Shown here piece after piece: positions 34,859 through 46,468 of a DNA stretch of 64,000 bases. Both the position numbers and the translations under genes were made by a program. The stretch lies in assembly GCA_029449245.1 (NCBI GenBank), contig JANATF010000002.1:1054001-1118000 (forward strand), written 5' to 3'. Numbering within the stretch: position 1 is the stretch's first letter; each line of letters starts with the position of its first letter. The stretch comes from Mortierella alpina (Eukaryota; Mortierellomycota; Mortierellomycetes; Mortierellales; Mortierellaceae). The notes under the pieces are model-generated. The model ran no database searches. It was not told the origin of the DNA and saw only the letters and a list, made by a program, of their open reading frames with translations.

Positions 34859-37846
34859 ATGGACGATCTCCATGTCTCCAATGGCTCCGATTACGCCGAG
34901 GACTTCAATGAGTCCGATGGCGACCACGCCGAGGAAGCTGAGAAGAGCGGCGAGGAAAGCGACATTGATGATTCGGTCCCGGTCAACCGCGACGCCACCT
35001 GTCTTTGGAGCAAATCATCACTACTTGATAACGTCGTAGATCGTCCAACAACCACGCTGCCAAGTCCTATTAACATTAGTAGCCAGACAACGCGTCACCT
35101 TGCTGACAGGCATACCGCAGTTATCCCGACGACGGTCGCTACTTCCGGGCAAGCCATTTCCCGAAACTCAGGCCCTTCGCACCACCATTTTGCACCTCTG
35201 GAGAATGAGGATGTTGAGGATTATATCGAAGATCAACAATTCACAGAGGAGGGAGCTTCTTATCACACCCAGCGCATGGCCCAATTTCAGGCTTTTCCCC
35301 AGGATGCTGAGGTTAGTAACGAGCGCTTGAAGAGATGATGTTTCGTGCAAATTTTGAGACTAACACAATATCAAACGTATAGTTTGAGGATCCAAGCGAA
35401 GCCCCATATGACTCCCCATTCCCGGATTCTGAACAGCTGCAGCGCATTCCAAGTCAAGCACCATTGATGCAGGGCCGCACACTAGGCCGCGTTCGCACAT
35501 TTCATGGCTCAACCAGTCTAAGCCGCGAAGGCGGCTACTACGATTCAAGGCAATCGCCATATCCAATGCCCTCAAGATCGTCCCTGATGCGCTCGCCCAC
35601 GTTCTCCGATCGGCCTATGCTCTCTCGTCCACCTCTCATGAGATCCCCGTCGTTCACCGACCAATCAATATCAGGCCGGTCTAATTCAAGTCGTGGATCG
35701 ATCTCGTCGTTCCGAAATTCGTCCGTGGCGCGTGCACCAAATGTCAGCTTCAACCAATTTTTCAGTCTACCACTTGGCACCCTTCCTCCTAGGGAAGCCT
35801 GCGTAGCCGACGGAAAAATTCATCTCGCTCTTATACCTATCAGGGACGTCGCACCACTACCTGACTTCACAAAGATACACCGCCATTTTTTTTCAAAAAA
35901 CACAGAGGATTTAAATCAACCGCCCTCCGGTACCTCACAGGATTGGTATTGCCAAGTCATTACGAACGGTAGGATGTGTGGCGTTGTTTCCAAGAATGGG
36001 ACTAGCACCCAGCAACGTCTTCAGCACATAAAGAGGTTTCATAGCTCCATGGTCGATGAGCTTGTCGCCTTTCGAATCCGCCAAGGTGAAGACCCTGTAG
36101 CGTCCATCACGAAGGCGTCCCGAAAACCACAGTCGAAAGCCATGAAAAAACGCGATCAACCTGTGGATGATCAAAGCAAGAGCGGGCTCGCTGTCGTATT
36201 GGCAGAAGGCATTGCAGTGGGACAACATCCCTTTTCAATAGCGCAAAGTGAACTCGTACGGGGCGTGGTGAATTATTTCCAACCCGGCTATCCCGTTCCT
36301 TGTGACAACGTGGTTCAAAATGCGATGATGGGTCTTTACTACAAGCTTGCCGATGATGTCAAGGCAATCTTTGCACGAGAACTCACAATGGGATCATTCT
36401 CAGCTGATACCTGGAAGAGTAATCCGACCCACAAGTTTCTGGGACTCACCTTCCATTATCTTCAGAGAGATCTAACGCCGCGGTCTGTCGCAATCGGTCT
36501 CTTGCCCGTGGAAACTCCGCATACGGCACCTGTTCTTCTACAGGCTACAAGTAAGTAGGCTATATGTCATGTCGCGAGACTGTGTACCGCTACAAAATCC
36601 ATGTCTAATGCAACGTCTCTTATTTTTCTAATAAGGGCAAATTCTTCGGGAGTGGGGGCTCACGGAGAAAATTGTCTGCGCAACTACCAACCAGGGCTCG
36701 AATATCAAGAAGGCAATGTCTGACCTCGGCGAAGAGACCGGCTGTGGATGGCTGCCTTGCTGCGCTCACAACATACAGCTATCCGTGAATGGAGCCATTG
36801 CTAAGGAGGCGGCGGTAAAGGTCTTGCTCGACAAATGCCAGGATCTGTCTACCTTATTGAAAAACAATGACATCGCTGCACGAGCTCTGCGGGCTGCTCA
36901 GATATCGCTCGACCCCTCGGCCCGTCTACTCAAACCCAAGAATCTTTGTCCGACCCGGTGGAATTCAAAATACCTCATGGCGAGCCGTCTGTTACAGCTG
37001 TTGCCGGCTATCAACTCCATGATACTCCTTATGCGGGCGCCTGGCGCGACTTATGAGGTCAGGAAGATGTTAAAGAGGATAGAGAACACTATGATCGACC
37101 AGGACGAGATCCACCTCTTACGAGATCTACTGACAATGTTGGAAGGAGCCTGCAGCATTACAACTCAAGTCAGTACCGATCGTGCGCCAGTAATCTCCAG
37201 TATGTATCCAGCCATTCACGACCTAATTGACAAGACCCGGGCGTCGGCATGTCATCACGGAGTTGAGGCCTTCAAGAACCTGTTCTTGAGCGAGCTTGAA
37301 AAGCGGTGGGACCTACAGCATATAACGGATATCGCTCTCATTGCTACTTTTATGAACCCAGCATCCACCAAACACACCATTTTCAATAGCATGGTCGAGC
37401 GCGAGAGGGAAATGGTCAACCTGCGGGAGTACGCACAAAAACAAATCGCCAAGGTTTTGCACTCCATGGTGAAGAGCGGATTCAACTTCAACGACGCGAC
37501 TGCAAGAGGAACACCCACGGGCGATAGCGAGACTCAGTATTGGTCAAGGATGTTTAACGATGAAATGAGACGCTACGACCGCGACGTAACAGGAGTTCCC
37601 TGCGACATGTATCGCTACGAGCCCGAGGGCTGGTGGAAGGAAAGAGCGAGCGCGTTCCCATACCTATCAGCAATTGCCCGTTTATACTTTTCTGTACAGG
37701 CATCATCTGCGTCGTCGGAGCGCCTTTTCAGTGCAGCTGGAAACATTATCACCACTAAGCGGACTATTAACACAACGGATTTCTCGTTGACCCGTTCCCT
37801 TATGATAAAGACCATAAAGTCATTCATGAATCAAAATAAAAAATAG
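34859..37846 (+). CDS. hAT transposase
   Basis: Exons 34859-35311, 35383-36550 and 36636-37846; 943 residues, no stop or frameshift. An acidic N-terminus and Ser/Arg-rich linker precede a BED-type zinc finger (WYCQVI...GRMCGVV, then QRLQHIKRFH). The RNase H-like core includes the first catalytic Asp (FSADTWKSN) and CCAHNIQLSV. The position of the second Asp (usually TDNxSN) reads TTNQGSN, i.e. Asn instead of Asp. The C-terminal hATC dimerisation region with catalytic Glu is strong (FPYLSAIARLYFSVQA then SASSERLFSAAGN). The stop codon lies 12 bases before the right inverted repeat. Confidence 0.93.
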
Positions 37847-37858
37847 ATCATTTGCATA

Positions 37859-38452
37859 CTAGGTTGATGAAGTTGCCATGGGCTGCTGTACCTGCAGCTT
37901 GAAGTTGTACAGGACTGGAAGGACTGGACTATTCATACAATACTCAGTAAGCATACCATTGAAAAAAAAAAAAAAAAAAGTGGCTCGGGACAAGGCGCGC
38001 CATGGTCCTGGATGTGTGTCGGTATTTCGGTGTTTTATTATTGCAGATGTGCAACGAAAAAAATAGGAGCGGTGGGCTTGAGAAGCACTATGGATGGAGG
38101 GCATATGAGCGAATGAGAGGTACACGGCGGATGAGGGCGGGTGCGTGAGTTGAGGCAGGAGTAAAGGAGACGCGCGCGATGGATGAAGGTAAAGAATTAG
38201 AAGTTTGCTGGAAAAAGCTGATTTCGCGCTGGTTTGCTGATTTTGAGCTGGTTTCGAGCTGAAATGGCGCTGTAGTCTGCTGAAATGGCGCTGGCAGCAT
38301 TGCTGATTCCCTCCGTTTTCCAAGCTGAAAAAAGAGGAGAATTAGCTTAAAAATTTGCTGAAAGCGAGTTAAGTAATGCTGGCTTACAACGTACAAAACC
38401 AGCAAAGTAGAGAGCATTTTTCAGCACACCAGCACACCAGCACGAGTCACTG
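37859..38452 (-). repeat. Right terminal inverted repeat of the hAT element
   Basis: 594 bases, reverse complement of the left repeat with few differences. Uninterrupted, it shows the pre-insertion state of the left copy. An open frame of about 150 codons inside both repeats is a by-product and not a gene. Confidence 0.9.
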
Positions 38453-38460
38453 CTTTAAAC

Positions 38461-38903
38461 ACCCGTATGCCTCGACCTTGATTCTGAAAAGAACAATGTC
38501 GCCAGACAGGATCAAAAGGCCCAACAATCTCCTTTCCAGCACCTCGTTATGCTCCGAGAACGGTATGCAGAAAAGAAGGGTCGTCCTCTTGGAGAGTCTC
38601 GTAATTCTCGACAGCGACCAGCAACAAAAATGAGCCTGAAGCGAAAGCTCGATGTTTCAAAGAACGCCACATAGATCACCGAGCCGTCGACTAATCTCTT
38701 GGCACCACACGTAAGGAGAAAGTTGTACACTTTTTCACCCTTTTTGCAGCCTCAACTGCACCTGGTCAAATAGATCCTTGGCGAGCCAGCGATTTACGCG
38801 TGAAAAGGGCGTATCCATTATTTTCTGCTAATTTATTAAACATAGGGCCTCGCTCACGCTTTCCTCTTCCCTAAGGTCCCAATAATTTTGCACATATTCT
38901 GGC
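38461..38903. other. Intergenic, no gene recognised
   Basis: Right flank of the hAT insertion and 3' flank of the aminopeptidase gene. Weak open frames on both strands mirror each other and cannot be assigned. Confidence 0.35.
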
Positions 38904-40563
38904 TTATCCAAGATAGTGTCCCAACTCCACAGCAAAACCAAGAGCCAGCTTGGCGAATTGCTTCATATGCTCATAGTTCACCAATGAAAGATCATCATTG
39001 GCAGTGTGAATGTACGGGTTGGTGTCCGACATATCGGCTTCAATAGCAAAAGCCGATCGATAGCCGTACTTGTTCCAGGAAGCGTGGTCCGAGCCTAGAG
39101 GAACGATGAAAAAAAGGCATGCAATCTCAGACTAGGAACTCGTACATGCACGTCAAGGCATATCTTATCATAGGTCTAACGTCTTGTACTTACATCCATA
39201 GCCGCAACGGGTGTCACGGACATCGATATTTCCATATGCCTTTGCGTACAACTATCAAAACGGTGGATAATCATGGAGAATCGTTAGAGTACAAACTCTA
39301 AGTGTAATCAAGCCATCTTCTTATCGACAGCGAAGGCGTTCCGGCACTTACCCTGAGAAGGGCTGTCAACTCGGCGTCGACATAATCGGTTACAATGGCG
39401 AAATGTTCAGCGAATTTTGTGCCAGCATATGCTGTCATGTCGTTCTATGTCACGCAATCAAACATGCGCGCCATCGGTTAGTGCAAGGAGTCTAAACATT
39501 ATACGCCCGCTTAACCTAAAATTGCGTGGAAAATCCGATTTGTACCTGGTACATGGCAAGAACATCGACGGCACTGCTGCTATAGCTTTTGGCAATATCT
39601 TGTGAACCTAACAAACCAGCCTCCTCTCCCGCATACCAGTGGAACTCTACTGGACGCACGGGCTGGAATCCGACATTGATGAGGGCTCGGAAGACTTCAA
39701 GGATGCCGATACTGCCGGAACCGTCATCATCGGCTCCAGGGGAGCGACCCGTGGTGGGAGAGCGGGCATTAATAGAGTCTTGATGAGCTCCGATGACAAT
39801 CGGAGAGTTCTTCAAGGTCGTGTTCAACCCCTCAAAGCGGGCTGGCCGATCGGATACGTGAAGATACAGGTGAAAATGCAACGCGTTAACACTACTTTAC
39901 GAGACAGCCTGAAGGCGATGTTGCGGGGTCTGTGATCTATAAAAACTTTGCATGTAAATGGCTACTTACCAACGATGGAAAACTGGCTAAAACTGTGAGA
40001 GAACCGACGAACATTACTCACAGACTTTCCCCCGGCAGTGGCAATGAGGTCGCTGACCTGCTTCTCGAGCCATTTGGCGGACTCGACCCCAGTTGGGGAT
40101 TTGTAGTACCGGTTGTTAAAGCTGCTGAAAGCCGTCAGAGCTGTTTTCATATTAGCTGTAGAGATCTGGTCCACAAAGAGAGCAAATTTGTCTTGATGAG
40201 CGACCACTTTCGGCAGTGCTAATAATTAACGAATGAAGAATGGTTAGACGGTCAAGCGTGCTGCTGCCATTAGACACTGAACATTAAACATTGAACATTG
40301 AACAATGAACATTGAATCTTCAGCATACGCTTCTTGGCAGGGGCTGCGAAGGCACTGAGCTCTTGATGGTCTGTGATGTCCATAAATCCAACATTCTTCA
40401 AGATGAGATCCAGTCTCTGCTGTTCAGTAGTCCAGATAGGTTCCTTGTCTTCGCCCGTCTGCACCAGACGCAGTGGCTCGGACTCGGCTACAGGGGTGGC
40501 AGGGGCAGCGAAGACGATTGCCGACGTCAGCGAAAGCAACAGGAGAGTGTAAAGTTTGACCAT
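38904..40563 (-). CDS. Secreted M28-family leucine aminopeptidase
   Basis: A zinc exopeptidase that removes N-terminal residues outside the cell. Exons on the minus strand: 40563-40329, 40218-39970, 39841-39546, 39444-39352, 39251-39194, 39094-38904; 373 residues, the usual length for fungal Lap-type enzymes. It begins with a signal peptide ([19 protein letters not shown]) and a propeptide. Metal ligands and catalytic residues are visible: His in VIGAHQDS, Asp in GADDDGSG, the Glu pair in [12 protein letters not shown], Asp in MYQ|NDMTAY and His in CGYGCSDHASW, with the conserved cysteine pair. No defect is seen. The gene stands alone on this strand with the hAT element downstream. Confidence 0.93.
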
Positions 40564-42350
40564 TGTGCAGTGTTTGAAGTTGGAGTAAGAAGGAGTGTGA
40601 TGGCGAAAACTAGGGAAGAGACGGAAGACCAGTGGTCAATATGGTCTTATTTAAAGCAATCCTGGGCACTGGAGCAAACTAACTGAATTCCCAGGCGGGT
40701 TGGCGCATCGCATACTCACAACACAGCGTGGGAGCAAGTTCATAATCCCCATACCGAACTAGAATAAATCAAGCTGTCAACAGTATTCAGAGTAACTCCA
40801 CCGAAACCATAGAATATATAGACTAGACTATGAGCATGGACGCGTTTACCGAGCAAAAGTGCCGTTTTTCCGCCTTCGAACGCGACCCTGTCTTTTGTTT
40901 GGTAACATGCAGGGACATGGGATGGGCGTTGTATGATAAGGGCTCTGTAGTGCTTCGGATCAAAGCCCTCTTCGCAGTAATAGTATAGTTTAATCGAGTA
41001 CTTTTCTCAGAAAGCGTGCAAGCGTTCTCAGGAAGCGTGCAATCAAAGCGCAAGTGTTTTTAGCGTTGTTTGTTTGTTTGTTTCTTGTCTGCTCTGCCAG
41101 GGGACCATTTCGGCACGCGTGCCGTCCCCGGGCGCCTGTCAACCAGCCCTGGTATATTCGCCCATTGGCCATGGGATCACGCGCCTAGCAAACTTTATTT
41201 GATCCAATGATTTTTGACCTAGTGTGCCCAGGGCCATTCCAGGGGTAGAATGGCGCCATTGGAGTAAATAAACGATGCTATCACTCAACGACGACGTGAA
41301 ATGCTCTCAGAAGTCAGGATCATCTTTGCCGACAATGTCTGTTGCGCCGCCTCCAAGGAGGGTTTTCACGGAACGAGCTCCGTCTGAGGTGCACCGAGTT
41401 TCTGAGCGTCAAAAATCTGACCGTCCCAAAATGTGCATGCCAGCACTGTTTCCTGTCGTGCTTCATGCCAAGCGCGATGCAATCGGGTGCTTGTTCCGAG
41501 TCCGCAGTAGGATCATCGAGGCGACAATTTGATGGCTATAACGGAGTGAAAGCACCGCATACATCCTTGGCGCTGTTGATAAAGACAACGAATTGATTTG
41601 AAGAAAGCATGCAGGCATAGGACATTTTAAACAAACAGGTGCTACTCTGGTACCACCGCGAAGATTAGCGCGAACACAAACTAATCGATTAAAGAGCGAG
41701 TATCATTGGTCAATGGTAGCCTCCCTCAATGTCCTAATGTCCTCTGTCGGACTGGAGTTCTAACCATGAGCCAACAGCTTGGATGACAGCTGCCACTTCA
41801 TTGATGTCCCGAAAGGTGCAACCCTGGTATGATTATTCTTTTGACAAATTGAGCAGCTAGAAAGTCTACTGCCCAAGCTGCTTTCGTGGCACTTCGCGAT
41901 GGCGCAAAAGCTGAATTTCTGTGTAATGAGAGCTTTCAAGAAAACATCACCTTTGAAAAGATAGGAATATTCACGAAAGTCAGAGAGAGCCGCTGGAGAG
42001 ATGAGGTCATTGCATGCGTTGACTTTACAACTATGAAAACAATGAACTATATCTGACTCGGTGTTGGTGAGCCTCCTCTCTTTATTATATTATTATTATT
42101 GTTTTTTTTTTTGCAAGGCCACGAAAGTCGCGTTCTGGGGTTCAAAAACGAAAAACGGGGTGGGGAAATAACGCTCTATGAGCTCCTGTGCTCAGCCAAA
42201 AGGATGATGGGGATAGCGCGAGTTACTTTCATGACCATGTAGCATGGCAATGAGGCCATGAGATGCGCGCAACAAGCCTTCGCCTGTTATTTTGCGGAGG
42301 TGATCGCCGCCCATCCCACCCTATAATCTGCAGATGTACAGGCGAGGCGA
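40564..42350. other. Intergenic, no gene recognised
   Basis: Upstream of the aminopeptidase and of the decayed Fanzor. A GTTTGTTTGTTTGTTT stretch lies near 41068. A plus-strand frame at 41275-41532 has no recognisable relative. Part of this stretch may belong to the left end of the Fanzor remnant. Confidence 0.35.
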
Positions 42351-44272
42351 GCAAAGTTCAGTGAGTTCTCGGGATTCCGGAACAACACCATTACAAACCT
42401 TCTTCAGGACGTCTTTTGTTGGCATGATCAGCAACAAGTACGACCAGGTAGACCTCGGAATGAGACTGCTGCCAACAGCTGTGTCAAGAGGATTCTCGAG
42501 GCATACGGACGCGCCTTGGATCGCGCTATCAAGACTGTTCCCTCTCTCAAACGCCGCCTTAGCCAAGGGTGGACTCATTCTCTCCAACAATGCGGCGTTC
42601 GCTTGGCCGACCAGTTCCAATGTCATTTCCTGAAACACACTGCGGAATTTGTGCAACAGCTCAAAGTTGAAACCCCGCAATGGGTATCGGGAGAAGACAG
42701 GGCGATCATTCGCACCATCGACATTAAGAAAGGCACGTCGAGCGTACATGACCAGCTCTCCTTATTTTGGATTTTGAATTCACATCTGCCTGCTTCCAAA
42801 CGGATGAATCCGAGCATGCCACTGGATTTTGGAGAAAAAGTGGAGGACGCCATGAACCTCCTCACGGACCATACTGGAGACTCACGTACCGATTATTTTT
42901 CAGTCCACGACTCAAGTATCTCAGCAGCACTGTCCTCATGAGTCCTGACGAAGACTGTGCAGCTACAGCCGGTAAAGCGCTCTTAAGTCTGGGAGAGACG
43001 CGGACCAGAGGCGTTACCAAGCCTTGGCGCTCGAACTTGAAAACCCACCCGGCATGTCGAATCAAGAGCGCTATTCAAGGCTTTCTTGGGCGAACATCTT
43101 CAAACCTCCAGTGAAAACAAAGAGTCGCTGGATCAAGGAGAGAACACCAGCAAATACGCCTTGACAGGCAGCATTTGTACAAACGGCATGAGCTGCAGGT
43201 GGTAGCATACGGTCTCACCAAGGAAAAGCCCACTTCGACTCCGCCTTCGAACACTACTCGAGCCAAGCTACCGGACGCACGCGCAATCTTCACCTCCCAG
43301 GAGATTATCGAGAATATGTTGCCGGACCCAGATTATGTGATTGTTGGGATCGACCCTGGAATATGCCGCACCGCGACGGCTACTGTCATAGACACCCGGA
43401 CCTTGGGATGCTCAAGAACGTGTCTGTGAATCAAGGGGTCTCAATGGACTGCACAAAGACGTATTTGAGTGGGTTGCAGAGAGCAAAGTGCGGGAAGACA
43501 ATTGCAGTTTAGCTTCAGGACGACGAGAACCCAAAAGCGCGAAACATCGAGGAGCTCGAGAGCACCATCACCCCCGTTAGCTGCTCGGTTCCAATCAACG
43601 AATCCCAAGGTCCTTCGTGCATACTGCTAAGTCAGTCCCTGCTGAACCATGACCAGTCGCTGCTGCTTGTTCAAGAGCATTTGCGCAATTTTTTTATACA
43701 TCGCGCATGTTCAAGATTAAAGGCTATCACCGCAAGACAGCCATAAAGGCGACGTTGAACAGGGCCGTAGACCGGATAATCGGTGTGTCGGGGCTTACAG
43801 AGAAATGGGATTCGGACAAGGGGCCACGACCAATTTTCGTGGTTGGCGACGGTAATTTCGGCTCCAGCAAGGGACCTATACTCCACCAACAGTTTGTTAC
43901 TCACTTGAAGAAAAAGGTGTGTATTATGATCGTGAGGCAAGTAAAATACATACTTGTGCTATAAGTTCCGATGCTCAACCCTGTTCTGTGCTATAGGCCC
44001 AGGCACTGAATATGATCGTCGTTTGCGTTGACGAGTTTCGAACATCCAAAATCTGCTGCCATTGTGAGTCTGTCTGTGATGAGCAAGGCCGTAGCCTCAA
44101 ATTTCAGAGAGACAGAGATCACAACGCAGCCACGAACACGGCCCGGGCTGTTCTCAAGCTCCTCAGAGAGGGACGCTGGCCTGACGTCCTCTGCAGAGAT
44201 TATGACCTGGAGTCCGGCTTCACCTCTCAACCACAAACACATTCCCAAGCGCCACGTGGAGTGGCTGCATAG
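42351..44272 (+). pseudogene. Decayed Fanzor (RuvC nuclease) gene, copy B
   Basis: A helical N-terminal region (NTITNLLQDVFCWHD, SCVKRILEAYGRALDRAI) leads to RuvC-I (VIVGIDPGICRTATATVID near 43340), then a glycine box (FVVGDGNFGSSKG near 43845). An intron (43917-43996) is followed by RuvC-II (VVCVDEFRTSKICCHC near 44020) and RuvC-III (QRDRDHNAATNTARAV near 44105). The three acidic residues remain, but the frame is broken repeatedly between 42900 and 43700 (e.g. stops near 42940, 43113 and 43429), and the second zinc-finger cysteine pair is missing. No PIN domain is seen upstream. It is a different lineage from the 24.6-kb gene. Confidence 0.75.
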
Positions 44273-45009
44273 TCTTTCTGACAGTATTGGCAAGCATGCA
44301 CTTGAGACATTTCTTTCATATTTTCTAACTTCATTACACCCAATAATAATTCCATGCATGCAACTTGCCAACCTGCAGATCGCTGAGCACACTATTTCGC
44401 CCTGCGCACATTTTGTTGTCAACATAAGAGATCAGAGAGAAAACATAAACGATCATAGACAAGCATATGTAAAAAAAAAAAAAAAAACTGCACCTGCAGG
44501 CTTTATTATGTCTCCATATTAAAATGTACTTGGATAGATTGCGTAAAAGATCTACAACAGTTGGTGCTTTCCCAGTTCCCGGGATATCATTAAATAGAGC
44601 GTGTGTGCCTCCGAGTAGGCACGATGACTGACAAAAAAAATATGAACACGAAGTAGAAACTACAAAAAAAAAAAAAAAAATGAAGGCTTTACAACAAGCC
44701 TTTACGATCCGGATCGACTCTAACTGCCTCCATTACTCTCATATATTAAAAAATTGTTGAACTAGAGGCGGGTGATGCTACAAGTTGTGGTATAGCAGTG
44801 TGCTTTACAGCGTGAGAAATATATTTAAAAAAAAATATCAAATTCAAGGAGAAAAAAAAAATGAACGGATAAAAAAATGAACGGATAAAAAAATGAACAG
44901 GACCTGGGAGGGAGATGGAGGTGGAGGACGAGGATGTTGCCTTCCCAGGTCCATTTCTCTATGCTGTGGTCTCTCAAAGAAGGGGTGCTGCTGATGTGCA
45001 AGGGAAAAC

Positions 45010-45042
<33 letters not shown>

Positions 45043-46468
45043 AAATAGAAAATAGTAAAAAAAAAAAAAAAAGCAGCAGCACGCGTTCTTGAGGATGCTA
45101 TAGAGTGGTTGTGGTTGGGTTATACCTCTGACACGTCGAACGTGTCTCTGCTCAACGTAGCAGATTGAGGAGGAGGAGGAGGGGGGGTGGGGTGAGGAGG
45201 CGGCGGCAACGGGCGGACCTCGCTCGACAGCACATTACACCTGCCGTGGTGCCTGGACTCAGGACCACGGGACCCCACTTACGGTCTCGATGCGCCTGGA
45301 TGGCGATACAGGAAGGAGAAAATGCACAAAAAGGATTGATTAGAAAGACAGGGGGTTTTCTTTGGCTGTGGCCCGTTCGTTCTTTCGTTCTTTCGTTCTT
45401 TCGCTCATTGATGAGCCGCAAAAACACTACAGTCAGCACATACCTTTAAAAAATTGTCGCCATCTCGCAGGTTGGGTTCTGGTGTTGCACTCACAACAGT
45501 GTTTGGTTGAGTGCCATGCTTGTTGCACTGAGGCGATGGGGTGTGCTGAGGAGTCTCAACTGTTGGTGGGATGAGAAGGATTCCCGCCTGCTGCAGGCAA
45601 GAGGGAGGAAAAAAAATGTGCGCCAACAGAACTGGATGATAGATCGCAAGAGGTGGTTTGTGCAAGTGGGGATTGGCAGGAAGAGCGCCCGCCGAAAGGT
45701 TTAACAACAAAAGAAGGCGTTGTGCGTCCTGGGCTGATGGACGAAACAAGCCATCCTTTTGATCGGTTTGCTCAAGGGTGGGGGACCATAGGAAGGGAAC
45801 ATAATGGAACCCTCCATGGCATGCTTTTGGATCGAGCGACTGTGGTTGTGAAGTGGAGTATATACAGGGCGGGGGGGAGAACGAAAGCGAAAAATACGCA
45901 CCAATGCTTTTGCCCGTCAGGATGTCGGGCATCAGATCAGATATGAGATGTCCGCTCGCGGTACAGATGCAACAAGACAGGCACAAGTCCAAGCAAAAGA
46001 CCCAGTGGGCGGGATGCTAGTGGATGGAGGGGATGGCTCCATACGAGGTATTCAACGAATATAAAGCTGAACAGAACTGGGGCGGGAGATAAAGACAAGC
46101 AGACAGAACAACGTTTGGGTGGATGTGGTTTTTTTTTGGGAAGCAGGGAAGCAAGATGGAAAGGTGTTTGCCGTCTTGGGGTCGAGGTTATATATCGTGC
46201 TGCACACGCCATGACGCGCCTGCCATGACGCGCTCCAAAGATTTAAGGGGACGCATCATCCCGTGTCATCAAAATCAACCCAGTGCCCCTGCTGCGTACA
46301 AGCAAGGCGTGCTGCTGAAACCAGCCCTACCAAGAGCGATGGCTTGATGGCAGTCGAACAGCGCCAATGGGACACGAGCAAAATTGTCTTTTAAGGTGCC
46401 AAGGCCGAGGAATGTATTGACGTCTAATGACAGTATTCGTACGTGTTCTGCTGTCATTCGAGGGGTCT
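44273..46468. other. Intergenic, A-rich tracts, no gene recognised
   Basis: The stretch holds several long A runs (44470-44486, 44664-44680, 45014-45040, 45058-45072) and three copies of an ATGAACGGATAAAAAA-like motif near 44860-44895. A minus-strand frame at 45405-45992 is long (195 codons) but has no family resemblance and low-complexity segments. Nothing else can be supported. Confidence 0.35.

Larger units (their letters stand above)
33256..38452 (+). mobile_element. hAT transposon with 594-bp terminal inverted repeats
   Basis: Both ends begin CAGTGACTCGTGCTGG (hAT elements typically start CAG/TAG). The flanks are CTTTAAAG (33248-33255) and CTTTAAAC (38453-38460), an 8-bp duplication with one difference that fits the hAT nTnnnnAn consensus. 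The terminal repeats are near-identical over 594 bases each, exceptionally long for a hAT. A transposase gene fills the centre. The left repeat is interrupted by a 737-base nested insertion. High identity of the repeats points to recent activity. Confidence 0.92.

Noticed and set aside
37859-38323. A 154-codon minus-strand frame in the right hAT arm, with a partner at 34133-34522
   Set aside because: The two frames are the same sequence in the two inverted arms, are interrupted differently by T-runs, and resemble no protein; they are by-products of the repeat.
33005-38740. A host gene disrupted by the hAT insertion
   Set aside because: One minus-strand frame does stay open across the inferred empty site, but the complementary strand is equally open on the right flank and no family is recognised, so a disrupted gene cannot be supported.
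45405-45992. A 195-codon minus-strand ORF as a gene
   Set aside because: There is no recognisable domain, a low-complexity composition and no splice support; it lies among A-rich tracts.
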